DNA from: Actinomycetota bacterium
GTDB lineage: Bacteria > Actinomycetota > Thermoleophilia > Solirubrobacterales > Solirubrobacteraceae
NCBI GenBank assembly: GCA_005888335.1
Contig: VAWY01000027.1
Location: 1-42,741 of the forward strand
Direction: 5' to 3'
Length of the DNA: 42,741 bases
In this document: piece by piece, positions 8,600 to 15,764 of the stretch
Layout of the letters: the number at the start of each line of letters is the position of its first letter
Position numbering within the stretch: position 1 is the first letter of the stretch
Notes under the pieces: generated by a model
What the model saw: the letters and a program-made list of their open reading frames with translations, nothing else
Told to the model about the DNA's origin: nothing
Database searches by the model: none
Translations under genes and position numbers: made by a program

Positions 8600-9925
8600 T
8601 CAGCCGCCTTCGCTTCGCTCGGCTCTCAGCCGCCACGCCATTCGCGACTGCAGCGACCACAGCTCGATGAAGCCCGGCGACGCCTGCTGCGAGAACAGCC
8701 CGCCGGACTCGGCGAAGGTGGCGAGCTGCGCGTCGTAGACGGCGTGGGGCGACTCGCGCGTGACGACCCGCACGGAGCCCTTGTAGAGCTTGAGCCCGAT
8801 CGTCCCGGTCACCCACTCGTTGACCGAATCCATGTAGGCGTCGAGATCGCCCCGCAGCGGCTCCCACCACAGGCCCGCGTAGACGAGGTACGCCCACTGG
8901 CGGTCGAGCCCGGGCTTGAACTGGTTCTGGTGGATCGTGCCGACGAGCTTCTCGAGCTCGGCGTGCGCGGTGAGCAGGATCGCCGCCGCCGGCACCTCGT
9001 AGATGTCGCGGACCTTCAGGCCGACGATCCGGTCCTCGATGTGGTCGACGATGCCCACCCCGTGGCGCATGCCGATCTCCGCGGCGCGCTCGAGCAGCTC
9101 GACCAGCTCGAGCCGCTCGCCGTTCAGCGCGACCGGCACGCCGCGCTCGAACTCGACCGACAGCAGCTCGGGCTCGTCGGGCGCCTCCTCGGGGCGCGTG
9201 ACGAGCTGGAAGACGTCGTCCTCGGGCGCGTGCGCGAGGTCCTCGATCCACTTGCCCTCGCTCGAGCGCCCCCACAGGTTGTCGTCGATCGAGTAGGGCG
9301 CCGCCTCGGTGCCGCCCTTGACGGGGATGCCGTGCTCGCGCGCGTAGGCGATCTCCTCGTCGCGGCCCATCGACCACGAGCGGACGGGCGCGATGAGCTT
9401 GAGCTCGGGCGCGAGCGTCGCCACCGTCGACTCGATGCGCACCTGGTCGTTGCCCTTGCCCGTGCAGCCGTGGGCGATCGTGTCGCAGCCGCTGCGGCGC
9501 GCGTACTCGACGGCGAGCTTGGCGATCAGCGGGCGGCCGAGAGCGGTGAAGAGCGGGTAGGCGAGCCCGTAGATCGCGTTGGCCTTGATCGCCGGCACGA
9601 TGTACTCGCGCGCGAACTCCTCGCGCGCGTCGACCACGAAGGTCTCGACGGCGCCGAGCCGGCGCGCCTTGCCCTCGACGACCTCGTAGTCCTCGCCGGG
9701 CTGGCCCAGGTTGACGGTGAGCGTGACGACCTCGGCCTCGTACTCGTCCTGGATCCACTTGAGCATCACGCTCGTATCCAGGCCGCCCGAGTACAGGAGC
9801 AGAACCCGGTTGACCTCCTCCGGGCGCGCCTCGTAGGAGGCGATCGCCTGCGCGCGCATGCGCTCCTTGGCCTCGGGCGGCGGGATGTGGTGGGCGGAGA
9901 TGCGGGGAGCGTCGTCGTCGGCCAT
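8600..9925 (-). CDS. argG: Argininosuccinate synthase
   Basis: Condenses citrulline and aspartate with ATP to argininosuccinate, the penultimate arginine step, in the cytosol. 441 residues. The ATP pyrophosphatase P-loop SGGLDTS is at residues 46-52. Further family motifs are HGCTGKGNDQVRIE, SWSMGRDEE and SIDDNLWGRSSEGKW. The ~40-residue N-terminal extension before the first strand and the overall length match the longer ArgG subtype. ATG at 9925 is the natural start. It follows the NTF2-like gene after 29 nt on the same strand and closes the arginine cluster. argF, argR and argH, which lie between argD and argG or after argG in mycobacteria, are absent from this window. Confidence 0.96.
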   Translation of the reverse strand: MADDDAPRISAHHIPPPEAKERMRAQAIASYEARPEEVNRVLLLYSGGLDTSVMLKWIQDEYEAEVVTLTVNLGQPGEDYEVVEGKARRLGAVETFVVDAREEFAREYIVPAIKANAIYGLAYPLFTALGRPLIAKLAVEYARRSGCDTIAHGCTGKGNDQVRIESTVATLAPELKLIAPVRSWSMGRDEEIAYAREHGIPVKGGTEAAPYSIDDNLWGRSSEGKWIEDLAHAPEDDVFQLVTRPEEAPDEPELLSVEFERGVPVALNGERLELVELLERAAEIGMRHGVGIVDHIEDRIVGLKVRDIYEVPAAAILLTAHAELEKLVGTIHQNQFKPGLDRQWAYLVYAGLWWEPLRGDLDAYMDSVNEWVTGTIGLKLYKGSVRVVTRESPHAVYDAQLATFAESGGLFSQQASPGFIELWSLQSRMAWRLRAERSEGG

Positions 9926-9954
9926 GCGAAGCGCCGAAGCCTAGATGACCGGCG

Positions 9955-10341
9955 TCAAAGCCCGAGGGTGAGGTCCTCCTCGGCCTCGCGGGCGTCGCGG
10001 CCGCGGAAGCTGACGATCCGGCCGTTGCGAAACCGGCACTCGACGGCGATGCGCGCCTCGTAGGACTCCTCGCCGCGGTGGCCGACGAGCCGGACGAAGG
10101 CGACCACCTCATCGCCGACCTGGCGCGCCTTCTCGACACGCGACTCGAACCGCTCCCAGCGTGCCATGACCTCCTCGAACCACGCGGCGAGGTCCTCGCG
10201 CCCGCGGTAGCTCTCGCGCGCGTACAGGACGCCGAGGATCGGCTCGATCTCGACGTCCGGATCGACGACCTCGAGCATGGCCGGCAGGTCGCCCGCGCTC
10301 CACGCGTCATAGAAGCGGCGGACGAGGTCGACGTCGCTCAC
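9955..10341 (-). CDS. NTF2/SnoaL-like domain protein
   Basis: 128 residues starting VSDVDLVRRFYDAWSAGD, the hallmark N-terminal helix of SnoaL/NTF2-like proteins, followed by DVEIEPILG, YRGREDLAAWFEEV and strands rich in Val/Arg. These cone-shaped folds include small-molecule isomerases, hydratases and non-catalytic binding proteins; the substrate cannot be told from sequence. The GTG start overlaps the argD stop (GTGA), so translation is probably coupled to argD. That makes it an embedded member of the arginine operon rather than a chance neighbour. No arginine-pathway step is missing that it obviously supplies. Confidence 0.85.
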   Translation of the reverse strand: MSDVDLVRRFYDAWSAGDLPAMLEVVDPDVEIEPILGVLYARESYRGREDLAAWFEEVMARWERFESRVEKARQVGDEVVAFVRLVGHRGEESYEARIAVECRFRNGRIVSFRGRDAREAEEDLTLGL

Positions 10342-11474
10342 GGCTCCAGCAGCCTGTGTAGTCGCGCGACCGCCTCGTCGACCTCCGCCTCGCCGATCAC
10401 CAGCGGAGGCAGCAGGCGCACGGTCGCGGGGCCGGTCGCGTTGACGATGAGCCGCTGCTCGTGCAGCGCGCGCTTGACGAGCTCGGGCGCGCCGCCGTCG
10501 ACGAGGTCGAAGGCGACCATGAGGCCGCGCCCGCGGACCGCCGTCGCCCCAGGCAGGTCCGTCAGCGCCGCCCGCAGGCGCTCGCCCAGCTCGCGCACGC
10601 GGACGAGCAGGGCGTCGTCGCCGAGGACGTCGAGGACCGCGTGCGCCGCGGCGCAGACGACCGGGCCGCCCGCGAAGGTCGAGCCGTGGTCGCCGGGCTG
10701 GAAGACGTCGGCCAGGCGCGGGCCGGTGACGAGCGCACCGATCGGCAGGCCGCCGCCGAGCGCCTTGGCCGTCGTGAGCGCGTCGGGCATCACGCCGGTC
10801 TGCTCGTAGGCCCACAGCGTCCCGGTGCGGCCCAGGCCGGTCTGGATCTCGTCGAAGATCAGCGCCGCGCCGTAGGCGTCGCACGCCCGGCGGGCGGCGA
10901 GCAGCGTCTCCTCGCTGGCCGCGTGGATGCCCGTCTCGCCCCGGATCGGCTCGATCAGCACAGCGGCCGTGCGCTCGCTCACCGCGTCCCCGACGGCCTC
11001 GGCGGGCACGGTGACGAAGCCGGGCACGAGCGGCGCGAAGGGCGCCTGCTTGGTCTCCTGCGGCGTCGCCGAGAGCGCCCCGTATGTGCGCCCGTGGAAC
11101 GCTCCCTCGACGACGACGATCTCGCCGCCCTGGCGGGCGCGGCGGGCGAGCTTGAGCGCGGCCTCGATCGCCTCCGCACCGCTGTTGGTGAAGAACACCT
11201 TGCCGCCGAGCGAGCTTTGCGCCAGCCGCTCGGCCAGGCGGACCATCGGCTCGGTGTAGAAGAAGTTGCCGACGTGGATGAGCCGCCCGGCCTGCTCGCG
11301 GATCGCCTCGACGACGCGCGGGTGGCAGTGGCCGACGCTCGAGACGCTGATCCCGGTCAGGAAGTCGAGGTACTCCGCGCCGTCGGCATCCCACAGGCGC
11401 GCCCCCTCGCCGCGCGCGAATTCGACGTCGAACCGAGCGTACGTCGGGATCAGGTGGGCGTCGGGCGCGTTCAA
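10338..11474 (-). CDS. argD: Acetylornithine aminotransferase
   Basis: PLP enzyme converting N-acetylglutamate semialdehyde to N-acetylornithine. 378 residues with the class III aminotransferase signature: NSGAEA (97-102), FHGRTYGAL (127-135), FDEIQTGLGRTG (207-218) and the PLP lysine K237 in TTAKALGGGLPIG. The frame is open upstream, but the sequence before LNAPDAHLIPTYARF is a shadow of argB. The best start is therefore a TTG at 11474 whose last two bases begin the argB stop (TTGA overlap), indicating coupled translation. Its own stop overlaps the next gene (GTGA). A close relative with N-succinyl or GABA specificity cannot be excluded from motifs, but the context fixes the call. Confidence 0.95.
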   Translation of the reverse strand: MNAPDAHLIPTYARFDVEFARGEGARLWDADGAEYLDFLTGISVSSVGHCHPRVVEAIREQAGRLIHVGNFFYTEPMVRLAERLAQSSLGGKVFFTNSGAEAIEAALKLARRARQGGEIVVVEGAFHGRTYGALSATPQETKQAPFAPLVPGFVTVPAEAVGDAVSERTAAVLIEPIRGETGIHAASEETLLAARRACDAYGAALIFDEIQTGLGRTGTLWAYEQTGVMPDALTTAKALGGGLPIGALVTGPRLADVFQPGDHGSTFAGGPVVCAAAHAVLDVLGDDALLVRVRELGERLRAALTDLPGATAVRGRGLMVAFDLVDGGAPELVKRALHEQRLIVNATGPATVRLLPPLVIGEAEVDEAVARLHRLLEP

Positions 11475-12349
11475 CGGGCGGGCCGGATCTTCGTGCCGAT
11501 GCCGGAATCGGTGAACAGCTCGAGCAGCAGCGAGTGCGGGACGCGGCCGTCGATGATGTGGGCGTAGCCGACGCCGCCGTGGATGGCGTCCAGGCACGCC
11601 CGCAGCTTGGGTCCCATGCCGCCGGAGATCTGCGCCAGCGCGGCCTCGACCTCGTCCGCGCCGGCCTCGCTGATCACGCTCGCCGGGTCGGCAGGGTCGC
11701 GCAGCCAGCCATCGACGTCGGTGAGGAAGATGAGCTTGTGGGCGCCGAGCGCGCGGGCGACGGCGGCGGCCGCCTCGTCGGCGTTGACGTTGTGCGGCTG
11801 GCCGTCGCGGTCGGGCCCGACGCTGGCGATGACCGGTATGTAGCGCTCGGCGACGCGCTCGAGCAGGTCGGCGTCGACGCGCTCGATGCTGCCGACGAAG
11901 CCGACGTCCTCGCCGCCGGGCGCGGTCGTGCGTGCGACACGGAACAGCGCGCCGTCGTCGCCGCTGAGGCCGACCGCCGGCTGCCCGTGGCGGTTGATGC
12001 GCACCACGATGTCCTTGTTGACCTTGCCGACCAGGACCATCTTGGCCACCTCGACGGTCGCCGCGTCCGACACGCGCAGCCCGCCGACGAACCGCACGGG
12101 CAGATCGAGGCGCTCCATGTAGGCGGTGATGTCGGGCCCGCCGCCGTGGACGACGACCGGGTTGATCCCGACGTACTTGAGCAGCACGACGTCGCGGGCG
12201 AACTCCTCGCGCAGCGCCGGGTCGTCCATCGCCGCGCCGCCGTACTTGATGACCACGGTTCGCCCGTGGAACTCGCGGATGTACGGCAGCGCCTCGAGGA
12301 GCGTCTCGACGTCGCGCACGTGGTCAGTCCTTGTACGGATCGAAGACAT
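11471..12349 (-). CDS. argB: Acetylglutamate kinase
   Basis: Phosphorylates N-acetylglutamate, usually the feedback-controlled step. 292 residues of amino-acid-kinase fold: VVIKYGGAAM (33-41) with lysine K35, VVHGGGPDI (66-74), SGDDGALF, NVNADEAAAAVARALGA and LIFLTDVDGWL. The N-terminal helix LLEALPYIREFHG is typical of arginine-sensitive hexameric enzymes, so allosteric arginine inhibition is likely (inference). ATG 12349 overlaps the end of rtcB by 26 nt. A GTG at 12319 would begin 5 nt after the rtcB stop and give VRDVETLLEAL, also plausible. In most actinobacteria argB directly follows argJ; here rtcB intervenes. Confidence 0.96.
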   Translation of the reverse strand: MSSIRTRTDHVRDVETLLEALPYIREFHGRTVVIKYGGAAMDDPALREEFARDVVLLKYVGINPVVVHGGGPDITAYMERLDLPVRFVGGLRVSDAATVEVAKMVLVGKVNKDIVVRINRHGQPAVGLSGDDGALFRVARTTAPGGEDVGFVGSIERVDADLLERVAERYIPVIASVGPDRDGQPHNVNADEAAAAVARALGAHKLIFLTDVDGWLRDPADPASVISEAGADEVEAALAQISGGMGPKLRACLDAIHGGVGYAHIIDGRVPHSLLLELFTDSGIGTKIRPAR

Positions 12350-13505
12350 GGGCTCCCGCCATCGCCACGCCGACCGGCCGGAGCCGATGCGTGACCTTGA
12401 TCGTGTCCGCGTGCGCGGCCAGCACGTCGTCGAGCCGCTTGTACACCTCGGGCGCCTCGTCGGCGGCGCCGCCGCGCAGCTCGATGCCCCGCTTGCGCAG
12501 CCGGTCCTGGACCGCGCGCCAGTCGATCACCCCCGGCTTGCCCTTCTTGCCCTTGGCCTGGCGGCGCGACATCACGCGCCCGGCGCCGTGGATGGTCGAG
12601 TGGATGAGCTCCTTCGTCCCCGCAGACTCGACGCCCTCAACAACAACGGAGACGTCGCCCATGGTCGAGCCGACGAAGCCGCGCTGGCCGGGGAACGCGG
12701 GCGTGCAGCCCTTGCGCACGACCCAGCACTCAACGCCGTCGACCTCCTCTCTCCAGGCGAAGTTATGGTGGTTGTGGACCGAGTCGACCTCACGCGCGCC
12801 GAGGATCTCGAGCACGCGCGCGACGACGACGTCGCGCCCGGCGTAGGCGTACTCGCCGGCCAGCTGCATCGCTGCGATGTACGCCTGCCCGAGCTCTGAG
12901 TCCTGATGGAGCAGCACCGGCGGGGCATCCATCTCGCCGCCGGTCGGCCGGCCTTCGAATGCCAGCCCCTGAGCGCGTGCGAGGAACCCATTGGCGGTCT
13001 TGTAGCCGAAGCCGCGGGAGCCGAAGTGCACGCCGACCCACACGCGATCCTCCTCGTCGGCGAACAGGTCGACGTAGTGGTTGCCGCCGCCGACCGTCCC
13101 GAGCTGGTTCGCGGCCTGGTCGTAGAGCTTGCGCTGGGACGCGAAGTCCGCGCGGCGGATCTTGTCGAGGACCGGATGGTCGGCACGCTCGCCCTCGTTT
13201 CGCCCGATGCCGAACGAGATGCGCTTGGCGATCTTGTCCATGACCCGCGGGACGTCGATGTCGCCGAGCGTCAGGTCGGTCCGGGTGGCCTTGTTCCCAC
13301 ATCCGATGTCGTAGCCGACGCCGCTCGGCGAGATGTGCTCCGGATAGGCGATCACGCCGCCGATCGGCTGGCTGTAGCCCACGTGCCCGTCGGCGAGCAG
13401 GGCCGCCCGCACCGCGTCGCCGGCCTCGGCGCAGCGGGCGAGCTGCTCGACCGCGCGGGCGTCGACGTCGCCGCGGACGGCGATCTCAGGTCGTGTACTC
13501 GGCAT
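12324..13505 (-). CDS. rtcB: RtcB-type RNA ligase (3'-phosphate/5'-OH ligase)
   Basis: GTP- and Mn-dependent RNA ligase joining 2',3'-cyclic phosphate or 3'-phosphate ends to 5'-OH ends in RNA repair or splicing. 393 residues. Metal and guanylylation residues are recognisable: D66 and C69 in GYDIGCGN, GGGNHYVD (H143), VGVHFGSRG (H160), SVHNHHNF (244-247) and TIHGAGRVMSR, where H306 corresponds to the histidine that carries GMP. The usual STCHGAGR is STIHGAGR here. It starts at ATG 13505, 20 nt inside argJ, and ends 26 nt inside argB, so it is embedded in the arginine operon. No archease, RtcA or prfH gene is in the window. Its presence between argJ and argB is unexpected. Confidence 0.95.
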   Translation of the reverse strand: MPSTRPEIAVRGDVDARAVEQLARCAEAGDAVRAALLADGHVGYSQPIGGVIAYPEHISPSGVGYDIGCGNKATRTDLTLGDIDVPRVMDKIAKRISFGIGRNEGERADHPVLDKIRRADFASQRKLYDQAANQLGTVGGGNHYVDLFADEEDRVWVGVHFGSRGFGYKTANGFLARAQGLAFEGRPTGGEMDAPPVLLHQDSELGQAYIAAMQLAGEYAYAGRDVVVARVLEILGAREVDSVHNHHNFAWREEVDGVECWVVRKGCTPAFPGQRGFVGSTMGDVSVVVEGVESAGTKELIHSTIHGAGRVMSRRQAKGKKGKPGVIDWRAVQDRLRKRGIELRGGAADEAPEVYKRLDDVLAAHADTIKVTHRLRPVGVAMAGAHVFDPYKD

Positions 13506-14712
13506 TGATCCGGACGTACTCGTAGCCCAGGTCGGAGAAGAAGACCTCGGTCTCGAAGCCGTCGCCGGGGAGGCCGACGACGTACTCGATCTCCTCGCCG
13601 GCGACGGCGGCGTTCAGCGCCTCGGCGTCGTGCGGCAGCGCCGTGCCCTGCGTGCACAGCTGCACGCCCTCGATCGCGACGTCGAGCGGGAGCGGCGCCG
13701 TGTCGGGGAGCGCCGCGCCGACGGCCTGGGCGATGCGCCCCCAGTTGGGGTCGCCCCCGTGGAGCGCGGTCTTGACGAGCGGCGAGTTGGCCACCGCGCG
13801 CGCGGCCGCCTCGACGTGGTCGCCGTGCCCGCCGCGCACGACGACGCGCCCGACGCGCTTGGCGCCCTCGCCGTCGCGCACGATGAGCAGCGCGATGCGG
13901 CGCAGGAGCGCGTCGAGCGCCTCGCCGAAGCGGACCTCGTCGTCGGACTCGGGCTCGACGCGCACGCCGCTCGCGCCCGAGCACATGAGGATCGCCGTGT
14001 CGTTGGTCGAGAGCTGGCCGTCGACGCTGATGCGGTCGAACGAGCGCTTGACGCACACGCCCAGCAGCAGGTCGGCGGTCTCGGGCGCCAGCGCGGCATC
14101 GGTCTCGACAAAGCACAGCATCGTGGCGAAGGCCGGCGAGATCATGCCCGCACCCTTCGCCTGCGCGCACAGCCGCACGACCCCGCCCGAGAGCTCGACC
14201 TCCAGCTCGGCGCGCTTCTCGAAGGCGTCGGTCGTGCGGATCGCTTCCGACAGCGCGGCCGCGCCGTCGGGCGACAGCTCGCGCGACGCGGCGAGCAGGC
14301 CGCGCACGACCTTCTCCCCGTCGAGCTGGACGCCGATCACGCCGGTCGAGGCGACCGCGGTGCGGTCGACCTCCGCGCGCGCGACCGTCGCGGCCGCGCC
14401 CTGCATCCGCGCGGCCTCGTCGAGGCCGCGGCGCCCGGTCGCCGCGTTGGCGTTGCCCGAGTTGGCCGCCACCGCCCGCAGCGCGTCCAGCCGGCAGCGG
14501 TCGCGCGTGACGACGACCGGCGCCGCGAGGACGCCCGACCGCGTGAAGCGCGCCGCGCTGACACAGCCCGGCGCGTCGCAGACGAGCAGCGCCACGTCGA
14601 GCCCGCCCGACGGCTTGAGACCCGCCGCCGCGGCCGCCGCCCGGAAGCCGAGCGGCAGGCGCCCGTCGGCGACGTCGCGCGCGTGCGCGGGGAGCTGGAC
14701 CCAGCGGCTCAT
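13486..14712 (-). CDS. argJ: Bifunctional glutamate N-acetyltransferase / ornithine acetyltransferase
   Basis: Recycles the acetyl group from N-acetylornithine to glutamate and, in the bifunctional form, makes N-acetylglutamate from acetyl-CoA. 408 residues. NSGNANAATG (84-93) and the self-cleavage site FATMLCF are present; cleavage is expected between A196 and T197, leaving Thr as N-terminal nucleophile of the beta chain. The C-terminus YVRINAEYTT is the canonical ArgJ tail, which confirms the stop despite the 20-nt overlap with rtcB. ATG 14712 overlaps the argC stop (ATGA). Whether it is mono- or bifunctional cannot be decided here; no separate argA or argE is seen. Confidence 0.96.
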   Translation of the reverse strand: MSRWVQLPAHARDVADGRLPLGFRAAAAAAGLKPSGGLDVALLVCDAPGCVSAARFTRSGVLAAPVVVTRDRCRLDALRAVAANSGNANAATGRRGLDEAARMQGAAATVARAEVDRTAVASTGVIGVQLDGEKVVRGLLAASRELSPDGAAALSEAIRTTDAFEKRAELEVELSGGVVRLCAQAKGAGMISPAFATMLCFVETDAALAPETADLLLGVCVKRSFDRISVDGQLSTNDTAILMCSGASGVRVEPESDDEVRFGEALDALLRRIALLIVRDGEGAKRVGRVVVRGGHGDHVEAAARAVANSPLVKTALHGGDPNWGRIAQAVGAALPDTAPLPLDVAIEGVQLCTQGTALPHDAEALNAAVAGEEIEYVVGLPGDGFETEVFFSDLGYEYVRINAEYTT

Positions 14713-15764
14713 GGCTGCAGCCCCAGCGTCTCCGGCAGCCCGAGCATGACGTTGAGGTTCTGCACCGCCTGCGACGAGGCGCCCTTCCACAGGTTGTCGA
14801 TCGCGCAGAAGACGAACACCTTGCCCGTGCGCGCGTCGCCGTGCACGTGGATGCGCGCGACATTGGTGTCGCGCACGTCGCGCACGCCGGGCGGGCGGTC
14901 GGCGAGCTCGACGAACGGCTCGCCGGCGTACGCGTCCTCGTAGAGCGCGCGCAGGTCGCCGGGCGAGCCGTCCAGGGTCACGTAGCACGAGACGAGCTCG
15001 CCCTGGTCGAGCGGCAGCAGGTGCGGCGTGAACGTAGTCGTCACCGGCGCGCCGAGCGCCGCGAGCTCCTGGTCGATCTCCGGCATGTGGCGATGGCGCC
15101 CGACGCCGTACGGCGTGACGTTCTCGTCGGCCTCGACGAAGTGCGTCGTCTGCGTCGCCGCGCGGCCCGCCCCGCTGACCCCCGACTTGGCGTCGACGAT
15201 GACGTCGCGCATCACGCCCGCGCGCGCGAGCGGCGCGAGCGCGAGCAGCGTCGCAGTCGGATAGCAGCCCGGGTTGGCCACCAGGGTGGCGCCCGCCAGC
15301 TCGTCGCGGTGCAGCTCGGGCAGCCCGTAGACCGCCTCGTCGAGCAGCTCGCGCGCGGGGTGCTCGACGTACCACTGCTCGTAGACCGCGACGTCGCGCA
15401 ACCGGAAGTCGGCGGAGAGATCGACCACGGACACGTCCCGTTCCCGCAGGGCCGCGACGACCGGCGCCGCCGCCCCGTGCGGGTAGGCGACGATCGCCGC
15501 GTCGACGTCGGCGTGGCGGTCGAGATCGAGCTCCTCGAGCGGGCGGTCGACGCGGTGGCGCGGGTACAGCTCGGCCAGCGAGCGCCCGACGTCCGAGCGA
15601 GAGGTCACGGCGGTCAGCTCGAGCTCGGGATGGCGGTCGACGAGCCGCGCGGCGAGCGCGCCCGTGTACCCCGATGCTCCGGCGACGAGGACGCGTCGCG
15701 CGGCCGCGGGCCGCGAGGCGGCGCGGTTCCTCGGAGGCGACGGCGCCCGCGGCGGCTCAGGCAC
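14709..15764 (-). CDS. argC: N-acetyl-gamma-glutamyl-phosphate reductase
   Basis: NADPH-dependent reduction of N-acetylglutamyl phosphate to the semialdehyde. 351 residues: nucleotide-binding GASGYTG (29-35), DLSADFRL, catalytic C167 in NPGCYPT, SGVSGAGR, and a C-terminal domain ending DNLWKGASSQAVQNLN. The ~22-residue Pro/Arg-rich N-terminal extension is longer than usual; GTG at 15764 overlaps the pheT stop by 8 nt. No alternative ATG, GTG or TTG was found between it and the dinucleotide-binding motif. First gene of the arginine set and translationally linked to pheT. Confidence 0.96.
   Translation of the reverse strand: MPEPPRAPSPPRNRAASRPAAARRVLVAGASGYTGALAARLVDRHPELELTAVTSRSDVGRSLAELYPRHRVDRPLEELDLDRHADVDAAIVAYPHGAAAPVVAALRERDVSVVDLSADFRLRDVAVYEQWYVEHPARELLDEAVYGLPELHRDELAGATLVANPGCYPTATLLALAPLARAGVMRDVIVDAKSGVSGAGRAATQTTHFVEADENVTPYGVGRHRHMPEIDQELAALGAPVTTTFTPHLLPLDQGELVSCYVTLDGSPGDLRALYEDAYAGEPFVELADRPPGVRDVRDTNVARIHVHGDARTGKVFVFCAIDNLWKGASSQAVQNLNVMLGLPETLGLQP

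Noticed and set aside
5819..10063. A 1414-codon open frame on the + strand antisense to the coiled-coil gene and argG
   Set aside because: Composition is Arg/Leu/Ala-rich with no domain; it is the antisense shadow of GC3-biased genes with clear families.
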